NCBI GenBank assembly: GCA_017622575.1
Contig: JAGAQU010000055.1
Span: 1-62,818 of the forward strand
Length of the DNA: 62,818 nucleotides
Direction of reading: 5' to 3'
Origin: Lachnospiraceae bacterium
GTDB lineage: Bacteria; Bacillota; Clostridia; Lachnospirales; Lachnospiraceae
The position numbers and the translations under genes are program-made. The notes beneath the pieces were generated by a model. The model saw nothing but the letters and a program-made list of their open reading frames with translations, was not told the origin of the DNA and made no database searches. The number at the start of each line of letters is the position of its first letter. Position 1 is the first letter of the stretch. Positions 36,129 through 44,518 of this stretch are shown piece after piece.

Positions 36129-36734
36129 ATGAAGAATTTATTAAATTATCAGTCATCGGAATATGATTGCGGTCCCGTATCTATCATCAACGGCATCCGT
36201 TATTTATTTGAAAGAGAAGAAATTTATCCTGAAATGATCAAATTTATCATGCTCTACTGCATGGATACTTATAATGAAACGGGAGAACTGTGCAAACAGG
36301 GCACATCTCCTTCTGCTGTCACTTTTATGGCTGACTGGCTCAACCATTTCGGTCAAACCAGGAACTTCCCTATCAGCTGTAATGTTTTATCAGGCGAAGA
36401 GGTCACCATTACTCCCGGCAGCCGGATTACGGAAGCTTTGAAGCAAGGCGGGGCAGTTGTCCTTCGCCTGTATTTAGAGGTGCCTCACTACGTACTTTTG
36501 ACGGGGATAAATGAGGAAAGTGTTCTTATGTTTGATCCTTTTTACGAGGAAGAGGACGATCCCGAACTGGATCAAGAATACTTTGAAGAAGGCATTGCCT
36601 TTATCAGCGACAGTCCCAAAAAAGCAAATCGTGCCGTTTCCCTGTCCCGTATCAACGGAATCGGAAAAGAATACTACGAAATGGGAGAGCTTTCTGAAAG
36701 GAAGGCGCTGATCATGTTCAACACCTCCCTTTAA
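36129..36734 (+). CDS. Peptidase C39-like cysteine protease domain protein
   Basis: A 201-residue soluble protein of the papain-like C39 fold. Gln8 and Cys14 lie in N-Y-Q-S-S-E-Y-D-C-G-P-V-S; His120 in V-P-H-Y-V-L-L and Asp136 in M-F-D-P complete a C-H-D triad in the usual order. C39 domains normally cut double-glycine leaders when fused to ABC exporters; here the domain stands alone, with no signal peptide and no nearby exporter or bacteriocin gene. The ATG at 36129 follows GAGG by 8 nt; the longer upstream frame looks non-coding. It ends 3 nt from the convergent spoVT gene. Confidence 0.75.
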   Translation: MKNLLNYQSSEYDCGPVSIINGIRYLFEREEIYPEMIKFIMLYCMDTYNETGELCKQGTSPSAVTFMADWLNHFGQTRNFPISCNVLSGEEVTITPGSRITEALKQGGAVVLRLYLEVPHYVLLTGINEESVLMFDPFYEEEDDPELDQEYFEEGIAFISDSPKKANRAVSLSRINGIGKEYYEMGELSERKALIMFNTSL

Positions 36735-36737
36735 AAG

Positions 36738-37283
36738 TCACTGCTCCATCTGTCTTCCTAAAAAACCGGAGGCAGACTGAATCAGTTTCTGCTCTACTTC
36801 ACCCATTTTTATTTTTTCATTATTGCTGATAAGAGCAACTACTCCTATCACATCCCCTTCACAGATAATGGGGCTGATTGCTTCATGAATAAATCCGTCT
36901 GTGCCCTCCTGCGTCAGGGGAATAAAATTTTTATCTCCTTTAGACGCAATGAGCGACTCCCTGTTATTGGTTTTTTCTTCCAGTTCTCTGCTTAAGGACT
37001 TCCCCAGAATACTTTTAAAGCCACCCGATACCGCTATGAACTGATCTCTGTCCGCAATCAGCGCCACATGTCCCGAAACCTGGCATAGACTTTCCGCATA
37101 CTGCTTTGCAAAGGTATTCATCTCCCCAATAGGCGAATATTTTTTTAAAATAATTTCTCCTTCTCTGTCGGTAAAAATTTCCAGAGGATCCGACTCCCTT
37201 ATCCGAAGCGTTCTCCTGATTTCCTTTGGGATCACGATTCTGCCCAGATCATCTATTCTACGCACAATGCCTGTTGCTTTCAT
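36738..37283 (-). CDS. spoVT: SpoVT/AbrB-type transcriptional regulator
   Basis: A 181-residue regulator. Residues 1-50 form the AbrB swapped-hairpin DNA-binding domain (M-K-A-T-G-I-V-R-R-I-D-D-L-G-R and I-P-K-E-I-R-R-T-L), nearly identical to SpoVT. Residues about 55-180 form the GAF-like sensor domain. In Bacillus, SpoVT is made in the forespore under sigma-G and tunes the late forespore programme. The start at 37283 matches the usual SpoVT N-terminus. The GGAGG ribosome binding site is in the 3' arm of an inverted repeat, suggesting translational or transcriptional control. Confidence 0.9.
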   Translation of the reverse strand: MKATGIVRRIDDLGRIVIPKEIRRTLRIRESDPLEIFTDREGEIILKKYSPIGEMNTFAKQYAESLCQVSGHVALIADRDQFIAVSGGFKSILGKSLSRELEEKTNNRESLIASKGDKNFIPLTQEGTDGFIHEAISPIICEGDVIGVVALISNNEKIKMGEVEQKLIQSASGFLGRQMEQ

Positions 37284-37291
37284 AAAAAATT

Positions 37292-37347
37292 CCTCCATTT
37301 ATCAGATTCGTCAAGATTGTCTTAATCCTAGTATCTGTAAATGGAGG
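37292..37347 (-). promoter_or_regulatory. Leader hairpin that includes the spoVT ribosome binding site
   Basis: On the minus strand CCTCCATTTA (37338-37347) is complementary to TAAATGGAGG (37292-37301), and the stem can continue through one bulge with CAG/CTG. The 3' arm contains the GGAGG of spoVT and is followed by a run of six T and the ATG. It can act as a terminator of read-through from the upstream GGDEF gene, as a ribosome-site lock, or both. Confidence 0.6.
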
Positions 37348-37358
37348 CATTTTATACC

Positions 37359-39665
37359 TTATTTTTTTGCAACATCCTTCTTTCGGAATTTCTTGACCTC
37401 GTACAGCTTTTCATCTGCCTGAGTCAGCGCTTCCTTCAATGTAATATCATCCTTCGCACCGATCAGAGAAGCTCCTGCGGAAACCGTAACATTATATGGC
37501 TTATCACTGCTTTCATTAAATGTTGTAAATCTGTTATAAATTTTATTCAGAATACCTTCGCCGTCATCAGCCGGCTGATATTTCATGATGCAGGCATACT
37601 CATCACCACCGATTCTGCCTGCAATGCCCACATCCTTTATCTCATCGGAAAGAATATCACTGATCAGCTTCAGTGCAAAATCACCTTCTTCATGCCCATA
37701 TCTGTCATTGATGATCTTGAGATTGTTCATATCCACATAAATTGCCAGAAGATTTCCGCCGCTTTTCCGGTTCTCCTCGATCAGCTTTTCTGCTTCTGTA
37801 TAGAAACCTCTTCTGTTCAGTATTCCCGTAAGACCATCAGATTTTGACAAGGTATCCAGAGCAAGGTTATTCTCCTTAAGCACGGCAAGGCTTTCTTCCA
37901 GTTTCTGCTGGATCTGCTCATTTGCTTTCAAAAGCGTGATCATCTTTGCCGCCGAACTCATCTGATTAATCAGGAACTCTCCGTTTACAAAAATTTCTTC
38001 CGTCAAATCACAGAGTAAAACTCCGTATATCATTTCGCTGGAAAACAGAGGCAGACATACATAAGTATACTTTATATCTTTCTCAATAAAATCATTGTCG
38101 AAAAGATCCTTGAGAAAAACCTTCTGTCTCAGGGAAGGAACCGAGCTTACCACCCCGTCCTTCAAAACCGCCTTTAAATACAGATACTTTGGCGGAACAA
38201 ACTGCTCCCTCACCAGATGCATAATCGGATCACGGAAAATATATACATAAGCATTTCTGATTCCCAGCCATTCCAGATTTCCCAGAAGAGAGGTATAACT
38301 TAAATCATTCCCCTTCTCAAACTGCAATACATCTCTGACAAACATTTTGATGGAGTAATTTTCCTTCTCCTGATTAGCCGACATCCTACCGATATAAACA
38401 TCTGTAGCTCTGATGATTCTCCTGTATATGGCTGAAAAAGTATCCTGGAGCTTGAACCTTGCATCCCTGTCAGGCAACGTATTCTTTAACGTGCGGTAAA
38501 TACCTTCAAAACAATTTAAAAGATTGCTGACATCTGCGTGTTCGATCGCTCCTTCGTTTAAAAAGTTTCCAAGTGCCATCTGGATTTCCATGAAATTTTC
38601 CGGAGAATCATCTCCCTTATCATAGACAAGGATTAATGTATTGATCAGCTTCTGAAAGGAAGCCTTCAACGTCTGCATTTTCTCCTTCAGCTTTTCATGC
38701 CTGCAGCGATAAAAAATATCATCAAAATAAGTTTCAATGGACTCCTCTAAAAATTTGCTCCTCTGTTCATCTTTTTCCTGATATCCGTTGCCGATGGAAT
38801 CTCTCTTTACAAACTTTGTAGGCAGAACTTTGTTCTCTACATCTTCACCGTGCACAAGCCTGATTGCCATTTTGAGAGCTTCCTCTCCAAGGACCGTTCC
38901 GTCTGCCCGCACGGATGAGAGGGAAGGATTCATCTTGGCTGCCATTACAACATCATCATATCCAAGGACATGGATATCCTTTCCAATCTGTATTCCTCGT
39001 CTGTTCAGTTCCTCATAAAGTCCGAACGCCGTATCGTCATTGACACAGAAGATCGCATCCAGATCAGGATTATTATCAAGAAGTGTTCTTGCCACTCCAA
39101 TGCTGTCTTTGGAATAATTTCCGCTTACATATGCTCTGTCAGAAAATTCAATTCCGTGTGAGGCAAGGATACCCTCAAACGCCTTCTTTCTCTCCGCAGC
39201 ATCCGTATTATCAAGGCGTCCGCCGATCATACCGATTTTCCGGCATCCTGTCCTGTCGATCAGATAATCAATTCCCTCCTTGATACCGGTATAATTATCA
39301 AACAGTATATTGATATACTCATCCATTTTATAAGAAACCAGCACACAGGGAATTCCATCAAACATCTTCATCATCTGTGCAATATTTTCCCTGGAGGCAA
39401 AACAACCGATAGAACCCGCAGCTACAATGATCGCATCCACATTTTCCTTTTTGGCATAGGAAAATATGGTGTTAAACTGATATTCATACATCAGGTCCGG
39501 TTTGTCAGACACATCTCTGTCAATATATTTTCCGGGAAGCGCCACAATATTTACATCCATCTGCTTTGCCATCTGCATGGCTCCCCTGCATATCAGTTTC
39601 GTAAATTCATCTGTGATTCCGCTTACCAATACACCAATTGTCAGTCTTCTCTTTTGATTATCCAT
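37359..39665 (-). CDS. LacI-like sensor fused to a GGDEF diguanylate cyclase
   Basis: A 768-residue cytoplasmic protein. Residues about 8-295 are a periplasmic-binding-protein/LacI-like ligand domain without the N-terminal helix-turn-helix. Residues about 300-590 include helices and a probable GAF-like region ending in a coiled coil. Residues about 600-768 are GGDEF, with Y-V-D-M-N-N-L-K-I-I-N-D-R-Y-G-H and the active-site variant R-I-G-G-D-E-Y. An RxxD inhibitory site is not seen at the usual place. It should make cyclic di-GMP in response to an intracellular sugar-like ligand. It follows the family 3 glycosidase gene by 38 nt, hinting that the ligand is a glycoside product. Confidence 0.87.
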   Translation of the reverse strand: MDNQKRRLTIGVLVSGITDEFTKLICRGAMQMAKQMDVNIVALPGKYIDRDVSDKPDLMYEYQFNTIFSYAKKENVDAIIVAAGSIGCFASRENIAQMMKMFDGIPCVLVSYKMDEYINILFDNYTGIKEGIDYLIDRTGCRKIGMIGGRLDNTDAAERKKAFEGILASHGIEFSDRAYVSGNYSKDSIGVARTLLDNNPDLDAIFCVNDDTAFGLYEELNRRGIQIGKDIHVLGYDDVVMAAKMNPSLSSVRADGTVLGEEALKMAIRLVHGEDVENKVLPTKFVKRDSIGNGYQEKDEQRSKFLEESIETYFDDIFYRCRHEKLKEKMQTLKASFQKLINTLILVYDKGDDSPENFMEIQMALGNFLNEGAIEHADVSNLLNCFEGIYRTLKNTLPDRDARFKLQDTFSAIYRRIIRATDVYIGRMSANQEKENYSIKMFVRDVLQFEKGNDLSYTSLLGNLEWLGIRNAYVYIFRDPIMHLVREQFVPPKYLYLKAVLKDGVVSSVPSLRQKVFLKDLFDNDFIEKDIKYTYVCLPLFSSEMIYGVLLCDLTEEIFVNGEFLINQMSSAAKMITLLKANEQIQQKLEESLAVLKENNLALDTLSKSDGLTGILNRRGFYTEAEKLIEENRKSGGNLLAIYVDMNNLKIINDRYGHEEGDFALKLISDILSDEIKDVGIAGRIGGDEYACIMKYQPADDGEGILNKIYNRFTTFNESSDKPYNVTVSAGASLIGAKDDITLKEALTQADEKLYEVKKFRKKDVAKK

Positions 39666-39703
39666 TTTGTTTTACCTTTTATTCCAAACTTCAGACTACT
39701 TTT

Positions 39704-41905
39704 TTACTTCAAAACAAACTCTGCTTGGTTTTGTGTTCTGCTGTCACTGCCGATGAAAACGGTGAATTTCCCCGCTTCCGCAATATTGTTCATGTTAATA
39801 TCGTGAAATTTCAGCATATCTTCTGTGATTGTAAAGGAAACCTCTTTTTCTTCTCCTGCATTCAGCCACAGCTTCTGAAATCCTTTTAACTCTCTGACCG
39901 GCCTTGCCACACTTCCCACATCGTCTCTGATGTACATCTGAACAACTTCGCTGCCTCTGCTTTTTCCTACATTCTTAAGCAAAACAGATGCTTTCAGTTC
40001 GCCGCCTCTTATTAATTCTGTTTTGCTTAAAGTTACAACGGAATAAGAGAATTCCGTATAAGAGAGTCCGTATCCGAAAGGATATAAGGGTTCATTGGGA
40101 ATATCCATATATCTGGACTGGAAACGATTCTCGGGATGAGCCGGATCCATTCTTCTGCCCGTATGAAACTCGCTGTAAAAAACAGGAACCTGTCCTACCG
40201 CATAAGGAAAGCTCATGGGAAGCTTCCCACTGGGCGGTGTCTCTCCGTAAAGTACTTCCGCAATGGCACTTCCGCCCTCCGTGCCCGGCATCCATACCAC
40301 CAGGATTGCCTTTGCAAGGGTTTTCACTTTTCTGAGATCAAGCGGTCTTCCGCTAAAAAGCATCACAACGATATTCTGATTTACCTCTGCAATCTTCTCA
40401 AGCAGTGTGATTTGATTTTCCGGAATGGTAATATCCCCACGGCTGGCAGCTTCCCCTGTCTGAGCCATATGTTCGCCGATACAGAGAACCACTTTATCTG
40501 CCTCTTTTGCCGCTTTCACCGCTTTTAGGAGCTTCTTCTCCCGATTCTCTGCCATCCCGGTTCCCGTATAAAGCCTGTTCATACCCTGAATGGAGGCGCC
40601 TTCCGAAATCAGTTCACAGCCTTTCTCAAAAATTGCGTTTCCGCCGTAGGCAGTAACACCTTCCTCAATGGAAACAGCATCCTCTTCCCTTGCGAAAATA
40701 CTCCATGCTCCAATGATCGCTTTTTCTTCCGTATAGGGTCCGATAAAAGCCACCTTTTCCTCTTTTTTCAAAGGAAGAATTCCGTTATTTTCAAGAAGTA
40801 CAAAGGTTTCTTTGGCTGCTTCTTTTGCTTTTTCTCTGTGGTCTGCACAGAGAAGCAATTCCTTTTCTGCCTCCTCATCCGCATCTTTAAACGGGTTTTC
40901 AAAAAGTCCCAGTTTATTTTTCAGTTCCAGCACACGCAAAACCGCTTCATCAAGCAGCTTCTCATCCACTTTGCCTTCCTCTATCAGTTCCTTTAAATAA
41001 TTGGCGTAACAGGTGGTCATCATATCAATGTCCGTTCCCGCCTCAAGAGCCAGCCTTGCTGCCTCTTTTCTGTCCATCGCAGCTCCATGATACATGATTT
41101 CCTCAATGGCCGCCCAATCGGAGATCACTGTCCCCTTAAATCCCATTTCCTCACGAAGGACCTGTCTCATAAGCCACTTGTTGGCAGAGGAAGGTATTCT
41201 GTTTAGTGTATTAAAGGAAGTCATCACAAGAAGCGCTCCTGCCCTCAGCGCTGCTTCATATGCAGGAAGATAGTCGTCTCGCAGAGTTCTCTCGGAAAGC
41301 TCTACATTATTGTAGTCCCTTCCTGCTGTAGGTGCCCCGTAAGCTGCAAAATGCTTCACACAGGCTCCTATCTTGCCCGGTTTTTTCGGATCATCTCCCT
41401 GGTAACCTTCCACCAGCGCCCCGGCATAGACACTGTTTAAATAGACATCCTCCCCGGTGGATTCCATCACTCTTCCCCATCTTGCATCCCTTACCAGATC
41501 CACCATAGGAGAAAAAGTCACCTGCACACCTGCTGCCGAAGCTTCTTTTGCCGCCACCTGCGCACCTGTCTTTGCCACCTGCGGATTAAATGCAGCTCCC
41601 TGGGCAAGCGGAATGGGAAAGACCGTTCGATATCCATTTATAATATCTGCCATAAACACAAGGGGAATATGGTGCGGATGCTTCTCCATATGCGCCTTCT
41701 GGATCTGTTTCACGTTTCCGGCGCCCACCACGCTAAGAACGCTCCCTGCCTCCCGAATGGTCTGCTCTGAAAAGCCCTGCTCCGATGCCGGTCCCGTAGC
41801 AATACTATCCCCTTCGTAGAAGCTTCCGTTTCCCTGAAAAAGCTGACCGATCTTCTCATCCAGAGACATCTCTCCAAGTAATTCCAAAAGCTTTTGCTGC
41901 TCCAT
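39704..41905 (-). CDS. Glycoside hydrolase family 3 (beta-glucosidase-like)
   Basis: A 733-residue retaining glycosidase. The N-terminal TIM barrel contains R-D-A-R-W-G-R, V-K-H-F-A-A-Y-G and the nucleophile region T-V-I-S-D-W (Asp at about residue 263). The second alpha/beta domain carries V-V-L-C-I-G-E and G-E-A-A-S-R. A fibronectin III-like C-terminal domain ends the protein. No signal peptide, so it acts on imported oligosaccharides. It is upstream of the LacI-GGDEF gene on the same strand. The exact sugar specificity (glucose, xylose) is not determined. Confidence 0.92.
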   Translation of the reverse strand: MEQQKLLELLGEMSLDEKIGQLFQGNGSFYEGDSIATGPASEQGFSEQTIREAGSVLSVVGAGNVKQIQKAHMEKHPHHIPLVFMADIINGYRTVFPIPLAQGAAFNPQVAKTGAQVAAKEASAAGVQVTFSPMVDLVRDARWGRVMESTGEDVYLNSVYAGALVEGYQGDDPKKPGKIGACVKHFAAYGAPTAGRDYNNVELSERTLRDDYLPAYEAALRAGALLVMTSFNTLNRIPSSANKWLMRQVLREEMGFKGTVISDWAAIEEIMYHGAAMDRKEAARLALEAGTDIDMMTTCYANYLKELIEEGKVDEKLLDEAVLRVLELKNKLGLFENPFKDADEEAEKELLLCADHREKAKEAAKETFVLLENNGILPLKKEEKVAFIGPYTEEKAIIGAWSIFAREEDAVSIEEGVTAYGGNAIFEKGCELISEGASIQGMNRLYTGTGMAENREKKLLKAVKAAKEADKVVLCIGEHMAQTGEAASRGDITIPENQITLLEKIAEVNQNIVVMLFSGRPLDLRKVKTLAKAILVVWMPGTEGGSAIAEVLYGETPPSGKLPMSFPYAVGQVPVFYSEFHTGRRMDPAHPENRFQSRYMDIPNEPLYPFGYGLSYTEFSYSVVTLSKTELIRGGELKASVLLKNVGKSRGSEVVQMYIRDDVGSVARPVRELKGFQKLWLNAGEEKEVSFTITEDMLKFHDINMNNIAEAGKFTVFIGSDSRTQNQAEFVLK

Positions 41906-41995
41906 GCCTTACCTCCGCCAATACACCTTTTATCGTTTATAATTAAACTAATTCTATCATAAATACCGTCATATTTCTATCTCTTATCCGCATTT

Positions 41996-42913
41996 TTATA
42001 CCCCTTCCCCATCAAATGCCGGAATAAAGCTTTCTTTTGCCGTTTCTCCCTCCTGGATAAATGCATTTTTTACCCCTAATAGCAGCGCATATTCTACTAT
42101 CGATTCATACTCACGCTTTGTCACCTTTCGGCAAAGCTTTTCGTACTCCTTTTTCCCCTTCAGCCGCTCGAAGGGAGTGTACTGATTCATCAGGCTCAAG
42201 TAGACATCGTCTCCGTAAGTATCATATACGTATTTTATGACAGCCCTGGCATTTCTTTTATGTCCCGGCAGAAGAAGATGCCTTACGATCACACCCTTTT
42301 GCATCATTCCCGTCTCATCAAACACAGGCTTTCCTGCCGTTTTTATCATGGCATTCAGCGCTTTCTTCGCAACCTGCGGGTAATCCGGTGCACGGGAATA
42401 CTTTTCCGCCGTTTCTTCTTCCATATATTTAAAATCGGTGAGAAAAATATCCACAATCCCTTTCAGAGCCTCGATGACCTCGCTCTTCTCGTAACCGCTG
42501 CAATTATAAACAACAGGCAGCTTAAGACCTTTTTCCCTGGCCTGTAAAACTGCCTGTATCACTGGAATCACATAATGATCCGGCGTCACAAGATTGATAT
42601 TTGCCGCACCCTTTTTCTGAAGGTTCAGAAAAATATCCGCAAGATGTTCCACGGTAATTTCTTTTCCGCGCCGGGAAGCTGCAATTTCAAAATTCTGGCA
42701 ATATGCGCACCGCAGACCGCATCCGGAAAAAAATACGGCCCCCGAACCTTTTTCCCCCGAAATACAGGGTTCCTCCCACATATGAAGGGCTGCTCTTGCC
42801 ACCACCGGCTTTTCGCTGGAAAAGCAATATCCCTTTTCCCCATTTTTTCTGTCTGCCCGGCAATTTCTGGGGCAAAGATTACAGGGACTGTCCGAAAAAT
42901 TCTGCCATTCCAT
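41996..42913 (-). CDS. Radical SAM protein, PflA-like
   Basis: A 305-residue protein. An N-terminal cysteine cluster (C-N-L-C-P-R-N-C, later G-Y-C-F) precedes the radical SAM motif C-G-L-R-C-A-Y-C at about residue 68, whose three Cys bind the catalytic 4Fe-4S cluster. This layout matches the uncharacterised PflA-like radical SAM family, whose substrates are unknown. The C-terminal part has typical barrel strands (L-P-V-V-Y-N-C-S-G-Y). It is 7 nt downstream of the DUF6056 gene and likely cotranscribed with it. Confidence 0.88.
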   Translation of the reverse strand: MEWQNFSDSPCNLCPRNCRADRKNGEKGYCFSSEKPVVARAALHMWEEPCISGEKGSGAVFFSGCGLRCAYCQNFEIAASRRGKEITVEHLADIFLNLQKKGAANINLVTPDHYVIPVIQAVLQAREKGLKLPVVYNCSGYEKSEVIEALKGIVDIFLTDFKYMEEETAEKYSRAPDYPQVAKKALNAMIKTAGKPVFDETGMMQKGVIVRHLLLPGHKRNARAVIKYVYDTYGDDVYLSLMNQYTPFERLKGKKEYEKLCRKVTKREYESIVEYALLLGVKNAFIQEGETAKESFIPAFDGEGV

Positions 42914-42920
42914 CTGTCAT

Positions 42921-44324
42921 TCATTGCTCCTTATCGCCATAAAACTCATCCCATTCATCCCTGGGAATCGCGGTAATATTTCCTACATCATAGTAAACTT
43001 CATAAAACAGATTAATCCAGTAATCCTTATCCTCCGTCAGATCAGAATCATGGGCAACGCTGAAAGGTGTCCGAAATGCCTCCCTGTACTGCGGAATCAC
43101 AACAATGCCGTCTCCCTCAGGATCCTCTTTATCCGCCTTGATCAGTTCGATTCTCTCGTTTTCCTCCCGGTAAATTCTCGCGAGATTTACCAGATTCTCC
43201 ACATAAGTAAAGAAAAGCCAAAGACAGAGAATACTTACCAGGCTGTATTTGATGGCACTGATCACCGTCTCGTCCTCTCTGATATCCACAATCCCCTGAA
43301 TACAGGCTGTCATAAGAAATACACCTGCTCCAAAGAAGGCTCTGTTCTGGGGTGTGGGAATAAGTGCCAGCACATAGGAGGTTGCCACAAATGCCACAGC
43401 AAAAAGAACACTGTCATTTGTCCTGATCTGTGTCCATGTTTTCAATTTCTTCTGTAAAACCAGGATAACAAACAGGATCGTAATGACCACAAGCAGTGCA
43501 AAAAACAGTTTCCTGACACTGACTGTAGTCTTGTAGATCCTTGACAGAAGTCCCACAAGTCCGGTGTATTGATCCTCCGACATGGTAGCACTTCTCTTTC
43601 TGACACCGGGCGCCGCTATCATGCCCAGGATTCCGAGGCACATTCCTGTCACGCCTGCTATCATAAAAGGATATATCCCCTTCTGTTTTTCTTTTCTCTT
43701 CTCCCACCAGAAGTTCAGGCTGTACATGAGCACCAGCAGAAGGCCGCCGCCTGATGTGTTTTCATTGCACCAGCCCGCCGCGATCCCAAAAAGGAAGAGC
43801 AACAAGGCTAAAGTCCCCTGGTGCCTGACAGCTTCCTCCCTTTCAAGAAAATGTCTGTACAAAGTAAAAAAGGCCAGAATAATAACACTGCCCCACAAAT
43901 AGTTGCATGATCCGCAGATCCACAGCATGGTCTGTCCAAAATCCACTGTAAATTTCCAAAGGAAAGTAATCGTCAGCAAAAGTACAAAAAAATCGTGTTT
44001 CTTTTTCCGGCGCACATTCTGATAAATGAGCAGCAAAAGAGCCAAAAACATTCCGCTGTTGACCACATTAAAAATCTGCTTGCTGCCATAAAGTGACAGT
44101 CTCACATTGAACTGTCCGATCACACGTCCGCTGTTTGAAAGATATTCCCCGTACTGTTGTTTTACAAGATCCCAAAGAGATGTTGCCTTACGCACATCAA
44201 TCAGATACGCGTAATCATCCGAAAGATAAGGCGTCAGCAGATTGTATGCATAAATCATGACAAAAGAGAGGCAAAGAATGAGATAAAAAATTAATTTTCT
44301 ATGTTTTTCCAAAAAAGCTGTCAC
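42921..44324 (-). CDS. DUF6056-type multispan membrane protein
   Basis: A 467-residue protein with about ten membrane segments. After the first helix comes L-L-T-P-Y-L-S-D-D-Y-A-Y, an acidic motif in the same place as in GT-C glycosyltransferases, so a sugar-transfer role from a lipid donor is possible. The C-terminal soluble tail (about residues 395-467) is charged. The start is GTG at 44324 with AAAGGAC 6 nt upstream. Members of this family are often found among polysaccharide genes. Confidence 0.75.
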   Translation of the reverse strand: MTAFLEKHRKLIFYLILCLSFVMIYAYNLLTPYLSDDYAYLIDVRKATSLWDLVKQQYGEYLSNSGRVIGQFNVRLSLYGSKQIFNVVNSGMFLALLLLIYQNVRRKKKHDFFVLLLTITFLWKFTVDFGQTMLWICGSCNYLWGSVIILAFFTLYRHFLEREEAVRHQGTLALLLFLFGIAAGWCNENTSGGGLLLVLMYSLNFWWEKRKEKQKGIYPFMIAGVTGMCLGILGMIAAPGVRKRSATMSEDQYTGLVGLLSRIYKTTVSVRKLFFALLVVITILFVILVLQKKLKTWTQIRTNDSVLFAVAFVATSYVLALIPTPQNRAFFGAGVFLMTACIQGIVDIREDETVISAIKYSLVSILCLWLFFTYVENLVNLARIYREENERIELIKADKEDPEGDGIVVIPQYREAFRTPFSVAHDSDLTEDKDYWINLFYEVYYDVGNITAIPRDEWDEFYGDKEQ

Positions 44325-44437
44325 AATACTGTCCTTTCCACAAAATAGATTTCCTGATCTTATTTTATTCCTTCAATCAGTATACTTGAAATGCCATAGC
44401 GGTACAAGTATCAAATCCGGCATATGGATATTTTTTA

Positions 44438-44465
44438 TTGAAAATGTATAGGAAAATGTTATACT
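44438..44465 (+). promoter_or_regulatory. Predicted promoter of mutS2
   Basis: TTGAAA (44438-44443) and TATACT (44460-44465) with 16 nt spacing, 54 nt before the start codon, in the divergent gap between the DUF6056 gene and mutS2. Confidence 0.5.
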
Positions 44466-44518
44466 GAAATTGACTTTATTTCAAAACAAATTTACACAGA
44501 AAGTATCGGAATCTCAAT

